The notes: generated by a model from the sequence alone, not told the origin. 64,000 nucleotides of DNA from Streptomyces sp. Ru72 (GCF_002920635.1 NZ_PQSR01000021.1:36139-100138), one strand, 5' to 3'; shown: positions 1-9,559, numbered from the stretch's first letter. Made by a program: numbers and translations.

Positions 1-146
1 GTGTCGATCAAGGGGAGCTCTTTGCCTTCGGCGTATCCCGCCCGGAACGTCCATTCGCTGCGTATCCCCGTGGACAGCCGGGAGTAGGGGACGCGGCGGT
101 GGACGGTCTGGTCGAGGGTGTACGTCTGGGGCGACGTCGACACTCC
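1..146 (-). pseudogene. C-terminal piece of a probable secreted S8-type serine peptidase, running off the window
   Basis: One minus-strand frame reads about 48 codons with coding-like third positions, including the segments YTLDQTV, YSRLSTGIRSEWTFRAG and ELPLID. Such segments recall the C-terminal beta-rich part of large Streptomyces subtilisin-like secreted peptidases (from memory of the family). The frame is closed by a TAG a few codons upstream of GTG at about 146, so no signal peptide, prodomain or catalytic domain is present here. It is either a 5'-truncated remnant or a frameshifted gene; the rest lies outside the window. Confidence 0.35.
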
Positions 147-257
147 TCGGAGTACGCGGCGATCCCGCTGCTACCCGCGGAGCCGGGTGCGGGCGGGATC
201 GGGTCAAGGTGAGCCGGTACGATACGGTTCGGCAGCGATACGGCGAATCAGCCAGGC

Positions 258-842
258 TCAGTCGCCACGGACGCGGGCGTGCAGATGCATGTCGTGTCGG
301 CCATCGTCATGCACGGCGGCGCTGCGCCTGGTGCCTTCCAGGAGGTAGCCGGACTTGGTGGCGACTCCGCATGAGGCTTGGTTGCGGGTCGAGTGGTCCA
401 GCTCCAGCCGGTGGAAGCCGACTTCGTCGAGGGCCCAGGTGGTAAGCGCCAAGAGGGCGCGCGTGGCCACACCAGCACCGCGGGCGGCCGGGAGCACCCA
501 GTAGGCCGTGCCGGCTGTGCCGTCGTCGAAGTCCAGACCGCGGAGGGCGATCCGGCCGAGCACCTCGACGCCATCGCGGGTGATCGCCCAGTGGCCGCCC
601 CTCTCGTGCTTCCAGTCCTGGCGGTATGCGTCGAACCATTCGCGCACCTGGGACTCGGTGGCGGGCCGACGTGTGTGCCAGCGGCGGACTTCATCGTCGT
701 GGTAAGCAGAAAGGAACGCTGGCGCGTCGGCTTCTTCCCAGGGGCGAAGCAACAACCCCCCGGTGGTGGGGAGCACGGGTTGGGGGGAACTGCCGAGCAA
801 GCCGCAGGCGATGACGGGCGGCGTCGACAAAGCGCGGGTCAT
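258..842 (-). CDS. GNAT family N-acetyltransferase (RimJ/RimL type)
   Basis: A single-domain acetyl-CoA-dependent N-acetyltransferase of about 194 aa. The fold order is visible: LLLRPWEEAD (strand 1), a central WAITRDGVEVLGRIALR strand pair, then the acetyl-CoA loop in ARGAGVATRALLALTTWA (a Q/RxxGxG/A variant), and the RLELDHSTRNQASC segment typical of RimJ/RimL-like enzymes, which modify ribosomal proteins or small molecules. The substrate cannot be read from the sequence. I chose ATG at 842; an upstream ATG at 881 adds residues without homology-like character. One family-conserved spot reads SCGVA where SCRVA is usual, so a weakened enzyme is possible. Confidence 0.8.
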   Translation of the reverse strand: MTRALSTPPVIACGLLGSSPQPVLPTTGGLLLRPWEEADAPAFLSAYHDDEVRRWHTRRPATESQVREWFDAYRQDWKHERGGHWAITRDGVEVLGRIALRGLDFDDGTAGTAYWVLPAARGAGVATRALLALTTWALDEVGFHRLELDHSTRNQASCGVATKSGYLLEGTRRSAAVHDDGRHDMHLHARVRGD

Positions 843-970
843 ACACCATGATCGCCCGACGCTGGTCACCCACGTCAACAAAGAGTCGCTCGTTGGGGAT
901 GAGGGCCTGGACGGCGTTGGGCTGGATCTCCTGTGCGACAGCGGCCGGGCGACGGCATCACGCCGATGTC

Positions 971-3037
971 TTACCCGTTCCCTCGCCGGGCGAGGAGCAG
1001 CGCAACGTCGTCGTCCGGTTCCCGGTTCAAGGCGTCGAGTAGGACGTCGCAGGTCTCCTCCAGGGGGAGCCGGGTGCCGCCCAACAGCCCGAGCAGGTCC
1101 TGAAGTCCGACGTCGATGGATACTTCGCGCCGTTCCACCAAACCGTCCGTGAACAGCGCGAGCAGCGTTCCCTCCGCCAGTTCCCGCTCCTCGGTGCTGA
1201 ACGGCACGCCGCCCACCCCGAGCGGCACCCCGCTGGATATGTCAGGGAATTCGGCTCTCCCGGCCGGGTCCACCAGCACCGGCGGCAGATGGCCTGCGAG
1301 GGAGAGCTCGCATCGGCCGTGCCGTGGGTCGCAGACCACGTAGAGGCAGGTGGCCATCGAGTCGGAGTCGCCGAGTGAGGCTGTGATGTCGTCGAGGTGG
1401 TACAGCAGTTCGGCCGGGGGCAGGTCGAGTCGGGCGAGGGCGCGGGTGGCTGTACGGAGCTGGCCCATGATCGCCGCGGCGTGCACCCCTTTGCCCATGA
1501 CATCCCCGACGACGAGGCCGAGCTTGCCGCGTCTCAGTGGCAGCACGTCGAACCAGTCGCCGCCGACCTCGCTGACCGCGGGCAGGTATCGGCAGGCGAC
1601 CTCGATGCCGTCGTAGTCAGGTGGCTCCTGGGGGAGCAGACTGCGCTGGAGGGTGAGCGCGGTGCTGCGCTCGCGCCCGTACAGCCTGGCGTTGTCGATA
1701 CAGACGGCGGCGCGCGCGGCCAGTTCGGTGGCGAGCGTGAGGTCTTGGTCGTCGAACGGCCGGGCGTTCACCGTGCGGTAGAGGCTGAGTGTGCCCAGTA
1801 CCTCGCCACGGGCCATCAGGGGGGCGGACAGATAGGAGTGGACCCCGGCTTGCCGGAGCGTCTCGGCGGCGGAATCGTCCCGGGCGATACGCCGCATCGT
1901 CGAGCCGCTCACCCGCTGCAGCAGGATCGGCCGCCTCTCTTGCACACTCTGGGTGATCACCCGTGACGCACTGTATGACGCCAGCTCGCCGACCGGATCA
2001 GCGGCCCCGATCGCATCGGTGGGATAGCCCGCCGCGACGGCGAGCGCCCGGAATACGAGCGAGCCCTCGACCTGCAGTGCGGCCGTGGTGCCGCCCAGAC
2101 CGGCCACCGAGTCGAGTACGTCGACGGCCGCGAGGTCGGCGAGCTCCGGCACAGCCGTCCCCGCCAGTTCACGCGCAGTCTGACGCAGGTCCAGCGTGGT
2201 GCCGATGCACATACCGGCGTCGGCTATCACCGCCAGCCTCTCTCGCGCTTTGGCGATCTCGGCCGCAGTCCGCTGCCGCTCGGAGACATCCAGCACCGCG
2301 ATCGCCAGGCCCAGTACCCGCCCGTTCGCATCCTCGAGCCGGTGGTACGACTCCGAGTAGGTGTGATCCTCGCTGTCCGCAGCCGTCCGGCCGATCGTCT
2401 GCTGATCCAGCAGCGGCTCACCGGTCTGAAGGACCCGCCGCATCCGCGACTCGATGGCTTCGACATCCAGCGCCGGGAGAACCTCGCCGACGCGGCGGCC
2501 AAGCACCGCCTCCTCGGGCACACCATTGATCCGCTCCAGTGACGGATTGACGCGCACCCAACGCAGGTCGGTGTCGAACACCGCGATACCCACCGGCGAC
2601 TGGCGGACCAGGATGTGGGACAGGGCCAGGTCCCACTCCACGTTCCGTACGGTGTCGGCGTCGGTGCCGAGGCCCAGGGCGTAAACATCACCGCCGGCAT
2701 CGCGCAACTGCATGGTGCGAAACTCCACCATGCGCGTCGAGCCATCCTTGTGCCGCACCGGAAAGACTCCCGCCCAGCTCCCACCCGCACGCACGCGCTC
2801 GAACAGCTCGCGCGCCCGTGCCCGGTTCTCCGGTGCCAGCAGCAGCCCGCCCGCGTTCCGCCCCAGTGCTTCAGCAGCGGAGAAGCCCAGCAACCGCTCG
2901 GCCTCGGGGCTCCACAGAGCGATCCGCCCGTCACTGTCCACGACCACGGCGGAGACTCGCAACAGATCCAGCAGCCCGCCGGGCGCAGCCATGCCGTCCC
3001 CCCAGTCCTTCCCGGTCCGGGACTCTCGCTCAGGCAT
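971..3037 (-). CDS. PAS-PAS-GAF-SpoIIE (PP2C-type) serine phosphatase
   Basis: About 688 aa. Domain order: PAS (about 20-120), second PAS (about 135-260), GAF (about 265-435), SpoIIE-like PP2C phosphatase (about 460-685). Metal-binding motifs are intact: VGGDWFD, VVGDVMGKG, LAGHLPP, FTDGLVE and the closing DDDVALLL. Such proteins dephosphorylate anti-sigma-factor antagonists in partner-switching modules, with PAS/GAF domains sensing small molecules, redox state or light. The start at 3037 is supported by GGAAGGAG eight bases upstream of ATG; the longer reading to 3127 lacks such a site. No transmembrane segment is seen, so it should be cytosolic. The upstream gene at 3574-5766 encodes a related phosphatase on the same strand. 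Its anti-sigma partner is not nearby unless it was the decayed ATPase at 5.9 kb. Confidence 0.92.
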   Translation of the reverse strand: MPERESRTGKDWGDGMAAPGGLLDLLRVSAVVVDSDGRIALWSPEAERLLGFSAAEALGRNAGGLLLAPENRARARELFERVRAGGSWAGVFPVRHKDGSTRMVEFRTMQLRDAGGDVYALGLGTDADTVRNVEWDLALSHILVRQSPVGIAVFDTDLRWVRVNPSLERINGVPEEAVLGRRVGEVLPALDVEAIESRMRRVLQTGEPLLDQQTIGRTAADSEDHTYSESYHRLEDANGRVLGLAIAVLDVSERQRTAAEIAKARERLAVIADAGMCIGTTLDLRQTARELAGTAVPELADLAAVDVLDSVAGLGGTTAALQVEGSLVFRALAVAAGYPTDAIGAADPVGELASYSASRVITQSVQERRPILLQRVSGSTMRRIARDDSAAETLRQAGVHSYLSAPLMARGEVLGTLSLYRTVNARPFDDQDLTLATELAARAAVCIDNARLYGRERSTALTLQRSLLPQEPPDYDGIEVACRYLPAVSEVGGDWFDVLPLRRGKLGLVVGDVMGKGVHAAAIMGQLRTATRALARLDLPPAELLYHLDDITASLGDSDSMATCLYVVCDPRHGRCELSLAGHLPPVLVDPAGRAEFPDISSGVPLGVGGVPFSTEERELAEGTLLALFTDGLVERREVSIDVGLQDLLGLLGGTRLPLEETCDVLLDALNREPDDDVALLLARRGNG

Positions 3038-3573
3038 ACCAGCCGCTCCTTCCGGCGGCAGCGCCGGAATCGTGGCCCATCCGCGGGTCTCCTTGCCAGT
3101 CATACCCCTCCCTGGGGAACACCGCACGCCACGGCCGTCCGGGACCGGCTGACCACCGGTGCATGTCGCTCAGCACCAGTGGCGCCATAGCCATTGGCGG
3201 CAGGCACGTGAATCGCTGTGACGCACGGTTGCGTGTTGTGGCTGGTGTGGCGTGCTTCCCGATTGCTGGCATAAGCAGCGACGACCGAGGAAGGCCCTGC
3301 TCCTGCATCGCGTCGGGGAGGCGAGCCTTGAGGCCCGCGTTCCCGCGGCTCAGGAACCACTCGACGGTGCAGGCCCCTTGCACCGGATCGATGCACAGGG
3401 TCAGGCCGTCGTTCGCGGACCACGAGTTGCGTCCAGGACACGATGGAACCGGATATGAAGGGCAGTGCCGGTGCGCCGATGAGCAGGGAAGTGCTGGTCC
3501 TCGCCTGCCAGGCCCGGCTCCCGCAGCGCGGCACCGAGCGGGCCGACCGCATGGAGCCCAACCTGGGCGTGGC
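3038..3573. other. 536-base gap between the two phosphatase genes; nothing recognised
   Basis: Frames on both strands run through this stretch without a recognisable domain, good start context or consistent third-position bias. It probably holds the promoter of the downstream phosphatase gene plus decayed sequence. Confidence 0.4.
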
Positions 3574-5766
3574 CTACCGCGTCGACCTGGACGTGGCGGC
3601 GGGCGCTGGAACATCACCGGAACTTTCACGCGGGACGGGGATGTCTTGCTCGGTCCAGATGCATTTGCCGTCCCGGAGGTAGCGGGCGCCCCAGCGTTTG
3701 GAGAGGGCGGCGACGAGTTGAAGGCCGCGGCCGCCCTCGTCTGTGTAGGCGGCGTGGCGGATGCGCGGGGTGCTGAGGCTGCCGTCGTATACCTCGCAGG
3801 TCAGGCAGCGGCTGCGCAGCAGGCGCAGGTGGATGGGGCCCTTGGCGTGCCGGATCACGTTGCCGATCAGCTCGCTGACCAGCAGCTCGGTCGTGATCGC
3901 GAGATCGTCCAGTCCCCAGGCGGCCAGTTTCGTGCGGACGAATTCGCGGGCCTGGCCGGCCGCGCGGGGATCCTCCGGGAGGGTGCAGGAGGCGACATCA
4001 CCGGCGTCGATGGCCCGGGTGTGGGCGATCAGCAGTGCTGCGTCGTCGTTCGTCCGGGCATGGTCGGGCAGCAGGGCCGAGACCACCGTGTCGCACAGGT
4101 CGTCGAGGTGCTGGACGTCGTCGGCCTCGTCCCGTGCCATGAAGGTGGGCACCGCATGCCGGGCGAGGATCTGTTGCAGTCGGGCCAGTCCTCGGTCGAC
4201 GCCCTGGGAAGCGGATTCGACGAGCCCGTCGGTGCACAGGACGAGCAGGCTCTCCTCAGGCAGAAGCAGTTCGTGCGTTTCGAACGGTGGCTCGGCGGCC
4301 CCGAGTGGCGGGTCGGCGGCCAGGTCGGGCCTGTGGACGGTGCCATCGGGACGGACGACGACCGGCGGGGGATGACCGGCCAGGGAGAACGTGCATATCC
4401 GGGTGATCGGGTCGAAGACGGCGTAGAGGCACGTGGCGTAGGAGTCCTCGCCCAGGTCACTGACCAGGTCGTTGAGCCGGCTGAGTAGCTCGTCGGGGGG
4501 AATGTCCAGGTCGGCGAGGGTGCGCACCGCGGTGCGCAGCTGGCCCATGGTGGCCGCTTCCGGAATGCCGTGTCCCATGACGTCGCCGATCACCATGGCG
4601 ACCCTGTCCGCGGACAGCGGGATCACGTCGTACCAGTCGCCACCGACCTGTTCGCCCCGGCCCGCGGGCAGGTAGCGGGCGGCGGCGCAGGCGGCAGGCA
4701 GGCGGGGCAGTGTCCGGGGAAGCAGGCCACGCTGCAGCCCCTGCGCCCGGGCGTGCTCCACGTCGTACAACCGGGCGCGCCCCAGCGACTGGCCGGCCAG
4801 ACCGCTCAGCGCGGTCAGCAGCGTGCGCTCCTCGTCGCTGAAGGAACGCGGCTGGGCGAAAGACACCAGACACATGCCGATGGGGCGTCCGGACGCGATC
4901 ATGGGGAGGAACGCCCACGCGTTCTTCTTGGCCGCCGACGGGATGTGCGCCAGCGTGGGATAACGCCGGCAGTACTCTGCGGCTGATTCGATGAACCGGG
5001 GAGTACGGGTCCCCAGCACGTCGGTGGCCACGGGGTAGTCGGCTACGGGGATCCCGTCGAGCATGCTGAGGAATTCCTGCGTGTATCCGGAGGAGCCGAC
5101 CACACGCTGTCGGCCGCCTTCGAAGACCCAGAATATGAGGCCGTCCGCGCCGAATGGGGGCAGGACGTGCGCCGCGACGGCCTGTACGACTTCCCGCGAG
5201 GTGAGCGCCTCGGCGAGTGCCGAGGTCAGCTTGCCCATCCGCACCGTCTGCTCGGAGCCGGCCGCCGAACCGCGGACGGGCAGCCTGCCAGGCAGGTCCT
5301 CCAGGCATGCAGCGGCCCATTGCGCCACAGAATTCAGAAAGGATCGCTGCACCTCATCCGGCTCGCCGGCCCCTCCCATGATCACGGAGAGCACGCCTAT
5401 CGGCCCGTCGGCACCGAGAAGGGGCACCGCTGCCGTGCCGGTTGCCTGCATGCCCAGGCTGTCGCCGCCCACCCAGACGTACTCACCGCTGCGTATGGCA
5501 CGTGCGGGCGCCACGTCCTGCCGATCGGAGAGATCCGCCCACGCCTCGGCGCTCTCCGCAGCCAACCCGCTGGCCGCAACCAGATGCAGTCGGCCGGCCG
5601 CAGGATCGCACCAGTGCAGGAACGCGCCGCGGCCTTCCAGACACTCCGTGGCCTTGAGGGCCAGCGTCAGCGTCTCAGCGCCTCGCAGTGCTTTGTACGA
5701 GGCGGCCCGAAAGCCCAGCCCTGACTGCTGTGGGTGACTCCCGGCTCTGGCTGCCGCAGGTGCCAA
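3574..5766 (-). CDS. GAF-SpoIIE phosphatase fused to a C-terminal HATPase (anti-sigma-like kinase)
   Basis: 730 aa. Two GAF-like regions (about 20-150 and 175-340) precede a SpoIIE/PP2C phosphatase (about 365-580; motifs VGGDWYD, VIGDVMGHG, LAGHPPP, CTDGLVE, NDDAALL). The C-terminal RsbW-like histidine-kinase ATPase domain (about 600-715) has LLVSELIGNVIRHA as N-box and GRGLQLV as G-box. A phosphatase and an anti-sigma-factor-type kinase in one chain can in principle set the phosphorylation state of an STAS antagonist from both directions. The start is TTG at 5766 with AGGAG upstream; no ATG fits better. Fusions of this order are common in Streptomyces (family knowledge). The ligand of the GAF regions is unknown. 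Confidence 0.92.
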   Translation of the reverse strand: MAPAAARAGSHPQQSGLGFRAASYKALRGAETLTLALKATECLEGRGAFLHWCDPAAGRLHLVAASGLAAESAEAWADLSDRQDVAPARAIRSGEYVWVGGDSLGMQATGTAAVPLLGADGPIGVLSVIMGGAGEPDEVQRSFLNSVAQWAAACLEDLPGRLPVRGSAAGSEQTVRMGKLTSALAEALTSREVVQAVAAHVLPPFGADGLIFWVFEGGRQRVVGSSGYTQEFLSMLDGIPVADYPVATDVLGTRTPRFIESAAEYCRRYPTLAHIPSAAKKNAWAFLPMIASGRPIGMCLVSFAQPRSFSDEERTLLTALSGLAGQSLGRARLYDVEHARAQGLQRGLLPRTLPRLPAACAAARYLPAGRGEQVGGDWYDVIPLSADRVAMVIGDVMGHGIPEAATMGQLRTAVRTLADLDIPPDELLSRLNDLVSDLGEDSYATCLYAVFDPITRICTFSLAGHPPPVVVRPDGTVHRPDLAADPPLGAAEPPFETHELLLPEESLLVLCTDGLVESASQGVDRGLARLQQILARHAVPTFMARDEADDVQHLDDLCDTVVSALLPDHARTNDDAALLIAHTRAIDAGDVASCTLPEDPRAAGQAREFVRTKLAAWGLDDLAITTELLVSELIGNVIRHAKGPIHLRLLRSRCLTCEVYDGSLSTPRIRHAAYTDEGGRGLQLVAALSKRWGARYLRDGKCIWTEQDIPVPRESSGDVPAPAATSRSTR

Positions 5767-5937
5767 CTCGTCTCCTGCTCACTCTTGGGTCACGGGCCTG
5801 CACATGCAGCGACGGGAATCCCCGCAAATCAGGCAAACTCCACTAAATGTTAGCTTGCCGCCCGTCCGTATCCGTCCGCAGCCCATGCACCGCAGGCGTC
5901 ATCCGATGTCCGTGATGCCGACCATGACGGATCGGGT

Positions 5938-6240
5938 TCAGCTTCCGCGGCCCGGGAGATCGGCGGGTAGAGGCGCCACGGCGTCGGTGACGTCCACGCG
6001 CAGACGCCCGGTCGACGGGTCGTAGACGAGCCGGGGTCGGAAACCCCGGCCCGGCATGCCGCCGGGGTGGACGGCGTTGGCGGCGAGCTCCGCGATGACG
6101 TTTCGGCACGCTCCGTGACGTTCTGCGGAACGCCCCCAGTGCCGCAGCTCCAGGTTCCTCCGGCCTGGGATGCGGGGCGTGCCGTCAAGGCCGTACCCGT
6201 TGCGGGTCAGTGCGCGAGCGCGTCGGGGAAGCCGAACGTC
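5938..6240 (-). pseudogene. Remnant of an RsbW-like ATP-binding regulator (HATPase)
   Basis: A minus-strand frame ending at TGA 5938-5940 contains LELRHWG, the N-box-like NVIAELAANAVHPGG, and RLVYDPSTGRLRVDVTDA, the usual order in the small Streptomyces ATP-binding regulators related to RsbW. The reading frame stops before the glycine-rich G-box, so ATP binding should be lost, and the 5' end has no convincing start. It lies directly upstream of the phosphatase-kinase fusion on the same strand, so it may once have been part of the same partner-switching set. Confidence 0.6.
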
Positions 6241-6510
6241 GCGACCAGCGCGGGATCGTGGAATTCGATCACGCGAAAGACGCCGCTGGCGGTGGGGGCC
6301 AGTACCACGGCGCCGTCGGCTCGGAGCGCGCCGTCACCATCCCGGGGTACTCGGCCGCTGACAGGCGACGGCTGAGCGAACCCCAGTGCTCAAGGAACCC
6401 GACATCCTCGTAACGGGCGGCCGACCAGACACGTGCGGGAGCCGCCGAGAAGTCACTCGATGAGACACATTGCGAGTGTCCGGAGAACCATCCCACCTCG
6501 GCTCCGCGGC
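6207..6510 (-). pseudogene. Frameshifted fragment of an unassigned protein
   Basis: Two frames complement each other across about 6300. One reads RVWSAARYEDVGFLEHWGS then RLSAAEYPGMVTAR; the other continues GAVVLAPTASGVFRVIEFH and ends FPDALAH at the stop 6207-6209. Both parts have coding-like third positions and join if one base was gained or lost near 6300. I do not recognise the family. Its end abuts the decayed ATPase. Confidence 0.4.
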
Positions 6511-6639
6511 CCAATTCGTGGAAAGCGCAGGGCTGTCCACGGCCACGGTGGGCATCGGCTCGGGCAACGACCAGGTCGTGCGGTGATGCCTTCCCCGCCG
6601 ACGAGTTTGCGCGGCCTTCGCCGGTAGGGAGTCACACCG

Positions 6640-7012
6640 GGGTCCGGCAGGTCCATGAGCGCGAGTTTGGCCGGGTCGACCACGGCGGTGATCTCGGTGA
6701 TGTGGCCGTCGGAGACAGTGAAGGCCAGGAGGGAAGGCGGGGTGCCGTCCCCGCTCCAGGAGATGACGGCGGGGCGGCCGTTGACGGTCGCCGCACGTCC
6801 TCGTGCTGCGCTGCCGGCCACTCGCGCGCGGGTGGCGACTTCGGTGGCCCCGAGAGTGATGAACGTGCCGTTCGGGGTGTGGACGGTGAACTTCACTTCG
6901 GGGTGGAGAACCTGCAGCAGCTGCTCGAATCGGCCGTCGGAGCCGCGGTGAGGAAGGCCTGGACCACCTGCCGGTCTCCTGGCGGGACGGACGCAGCCAC
7001 GCCTCTGCTGTC
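6640..7012 (-). pseudogene. SnoaL-like tail of an ECF41 (SigJ-type) sigma factor, frameshifted
   Basis: One frame carries VVQAFLTAA (about 6950-7012). A second frame continues FEQLLQVLHPEVKFTVHTP, VAGSAARGRAATVNGRPAV, LLAFTVSDGHITEITAV and LALMDLPDP, the characteristic C-terminal NTF2/SnoaL extension of ECF41 sigma factors. The sigma-2 and sigma-4 regions are absent or unrecognisable upstream, and a frame change separates the two parts, so no working sigma factor can be made. In ECF41 genes the extension controls sigma activity and the usual neighbour is a COE/DoxX-type oxidoreductase (family knowledge); none is seen here. Confidence 0.65.
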
Positions 7013-7267
7013 GAGTAGGCCCGCGTTGCCGCGCGGGTCGGAAGGCACGCCCGTGCTCAGCGTAGTGAACGCCGACGGCACCATCGCCCAGTAGTGTTCC
7101 CGTGCCGGCGGGAACAGCCGATCCGGCCAGCGCTGTTGCACCGCTCGGGGGACCGGCGCCGCGCGTGCCCTCAAGTCCGTTGTGCACCCGGTCATCCGAT
7201 ATCGGGGCGACCGCTTATACAACCGGCGCAGATTGAGAATGCGGCGATTTCACAGGAGGACTGTTTC

Positions 7268-8101
7268 ATGAATGACCGGCCCTTGACGCTGATGGCCGTG
7301 CACGCTCACCCCGACGATGAGGCCACTGGAACGGGAGGTGTCCTCGCGCGGTACGCGGCGGAGGGCATCCGCACGGTCCTGGTGACGTGTACCGACGGCA
7401 GGTGCGGTGACGGACCGGGCGGTGTCAAGCCGGGCGAGCCCGGGCACGATCCGGCAGCCGTCGCCTTGATGCGGCGTCAAGAACTCGAGTCCAGCTGCGA
7501 TATTCTGAAGGTCGGTCACCTGGAGATGCTGGACTACGCCGACTCCGGGATGATGGGCTGGCCGGCCAACGACGCCCCCGGATCCTTCTGGCGGACACCC
7601 GTGGAGGAGGGGGCTGCCCGACTCGCGGAACTCTTGCGCCGCCACCAACCCGATGTGGTCGTCACCTACGACGAGAACGGCTTCTACGGTCACCCCGACC
7701 ACATCCAGGCACACCGCATCACGATGGCTGCGCTGGCGATGACCGCGCCGATACCGAAGGTGTACTGGACGACGGCGCCCCGCTCGATGATGCAGCGGTT
7801 CGGGGAGGTCATGCGCGAGTTCGGTGCGGACTGGCAGGAGGCGGATCCCGCCGAGGCCGCCGCGCTGGCCGAGATCGGACTTCCCGACGAGGAGATCACC
7901 ACCTGGGTGGACACCACCGCGTTCGGCGGTCAGAAGTTCGACGCGTTGGCCGCGCACGCCAGCCAGGGCGAGAACATCTTCTTCCTCAAGATGGGCCAGA
8001 AGAGGTTCACCGAGCTGATGGGCGTCGAGACCTTCGTACGGGTCCAGGACACCACCGGTGCGGCCGTGCCCGAGAACGACCTCTTCGCCGGACTGCGCTG
8101 A
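7268..8101 (+). CDS. PIG-L/LmbE family deacetylase (MshB/Mca-like)
   Basis: 277 aa zinc-dependent de-N-acetylase. The metal-binding motifs are AHPDDEA near the N-terminus and YGHPDHIQAHR in the middle, with YDENGFYGHPDH resembling the MshB/Mca branch that acts on GlcNAc-inositol or mycothiol conjugates in actinomycetes. ATG at 7268 follows CAGGAGGACTG, a strong ribosome site, so the longer in-frame reading to 7094 is rejected. No signal peptide is seen. Neighbours are debris on both sides, so context does not reveal the substrate; a dedicated detoxification amidase or a secondary-metabolite deacetylase is equally possible. A second, more distant member sits at 34090. Confidence 0.88.
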   Translation: MNDRPLTLMAVHAHPDDEATGTGGVLARYAAEGIRTVLVTCTDGRCGDGPGGVKPGEPGHDPAAVALMRRQELESSCDILKVGHLEMLDYADSGMMGWPANDAPGSFWRTPVEEGAARLAELLRRHQPDVVVTYDENGFYGHPDHIQAHRITMAALAMTAPIPKVYWTTAPRSMMQRFGEVMREFGADWQEADPAEAAALAEIGLPDEEITTWVDTTAFGGQKFDALAAHASQGENIFFLKMGQKRFTELMGVETFVRVQDTTGAAVPENDLFAGLR

Positions 8102-8193
8102 TCCGCCGACCTTCTGGGGTCCGCTCCGGCGTCCGTTGAGCATCAGGGTATCCCTGCTCGGTGACGTGGCGGTTGCGAGGACACCACCCCCTA

Positions 8194-8218
8194 GGGTCTG
8201 TTGCCAAAGTGGATCTTT
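8194..8218. mobile_element. 25-base IS-terminus-like sequence abutting the broken SDR
   Basis: The stretch GGGTCTGTTGCCAAAGTGG and the next few bases resemble the terminal inverted repeats of actinomycete IS5-type elements (GGxTCTGTTGC family pattern, from memory). SDR homology ends exactly at its right edge: the codons for GFN are followed by unrelated sequence. It is probably the scar that clipped the SDR 3' end. Confidence 0.35.
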
Positions 8219-8860
8219 GTTGAAGCCGTCGAGCGCGGAGTCGACGTCGGACTTGGGGATGGCCTCCTCGTAGATGGGCGTACGGACGACAACGGGAGCG
8301 ACCGCGTTGACCCGGATGCCGTGCGGGGCGAGTTCCATGGCAGGTGCTCGGTGAGGGAGTGCAGTGCCGCCTTGGCCATCGAGTACGCCGAGGACGGGGT
8401 GGCGGCGATGGCCTGGTGGGCCCACATGGAGCCGATGTTGACGATGGATCCCTTGATGCCGCGGGCGATCATGTTGCCGGCGACGGTCTGGGTGAGGAAG
8501 GAGAAGGCCCGTTGAGGGCCTGGTAGCGGTCGTAGTCGGCGTACGGGTGGTCCACGAAGGGCTTCGGGGCGAACACGCCGGCCGCGTTGACCAGGAGGGC
8601 GGCGTCGGCGTGGTCCTTGGCCAGGTCGGCGCGCAGCCGCTCGACGGCGTCGGCGTCGTTGAGATCGGCGGCCAGCGCGGTGACACGGCCGGAGTCCGCC
8701 AGAGCGGCCGTGGCGTCCTCGGCGCCGGAGGGGGTCCGGCCGGTGACGACGACGCTGCCGGCGGCGTCGAGGACGTGCCGGGCGATGGCCAGGCCCATGC
8801 CGCTGGTGCCACCCATGATGCGGCCTTCTTGCCGGTGAGGTCGGGGGTGGTGCGGGACAT
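8219..8860 (-). pseudogene. Short-chain dehydrogenase broken by several frameshifts
   Basis: ATG at 8860 with AGGAG upstream begins MSRTTPDLTGKK. The gene then continues in another frame with GGTSGMGLAIARHVLDAAGS (cofactor site TSGMGLA), AADLNDADAVERL and NAAGVFAPKPF. A third frame gives FLTQTVAGNMIARGIKGSI and the catalytic YSMAKAAL; another gives MELAPHGIRVNAVAPVVV. At least three indels are needed to rejoin these, and the C-terminus is missing after GFN, where the IS-like end begins. The original was a classical NAD(P)-dependent SDR. It is clearly not translated as one protein now. Confidence 0.8.
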
Positions 8861-9559
8861 GCTGTGCTCCTGGTGAGAGGCGTTCGAGGGAAAAGGCGCC
8901 CTGCCCCAGCCGACGTCCGGCCGGACGACCTGAAACTGGGAGGGCCCTGTGAGACGGCAGCCACAGGTCGAGCCCGTGGAAGCGGAAGCGGCGGCGGATG
9001 CGGCTCCCCCGGGGGAGCCGGACGGCGCCGTGTGGAACGTGCCGGCTCCGGTGGTCGATGTTCGCTGCACTTGACGGTGGCAGCGTCAACCGGTGCACGG
9101 GCCCGGTCGTGGCGGATTCGTCTACTGCGACTGTGCGAACGGCCCGAGGCAGGTCAGACGGTCTCGTAGATCCGCCCCGCGGGGTCGGCGGACGGCGGTG
9201 TCGACAGGCCGCCGCCGACAGCGACTGCAGCGAGTCCCCTGAGGCTTGTTGCGAACCCCCTGGGTCACCATGGGCGGACTGTGCGGTGCCCCTGGTCCGG
9301 TCGGAGGCTTCCCGGGACACCGCTGTCTGCGCATGTCCGGAACAGTGCTGTCCTCACGATCATCCACGGTGTGGATGAGCCGGATACGAGATTCGGATCG
9401 CTCGAGGGATGGCAGCGGGGCGCCGGGCAGCCCATAGTCGTCCCGATCCGCACGCGGCTGTCCACATCAGCGGCCGACGTGAGGCCATCTCCAGCATGCC
9501 GTGCGCTGCAGCGCCCATACAGGCATGCGTGCTTTCGTACGCCGTCCCATGGAGTCGCC
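8861..9559. other. About 700-base non-coding stretch
   Basis: No frame shows a recognisable domain or steady third-position bias. It separates the dead SDR from the transporter gene and presumably contains the transporter promoter near its right end. Confidence 0.4.

Noticed and set aside
39..257. Plus-strand open frames at the left edge
   Set aside because: They run antisense to the peptidase-like fragment and show no coding bias or domain.
2818..4488. A 556-residue plus-strand open frame
   Set aside because: Antisense to the SpoIIE genes, with no recognisable domain.
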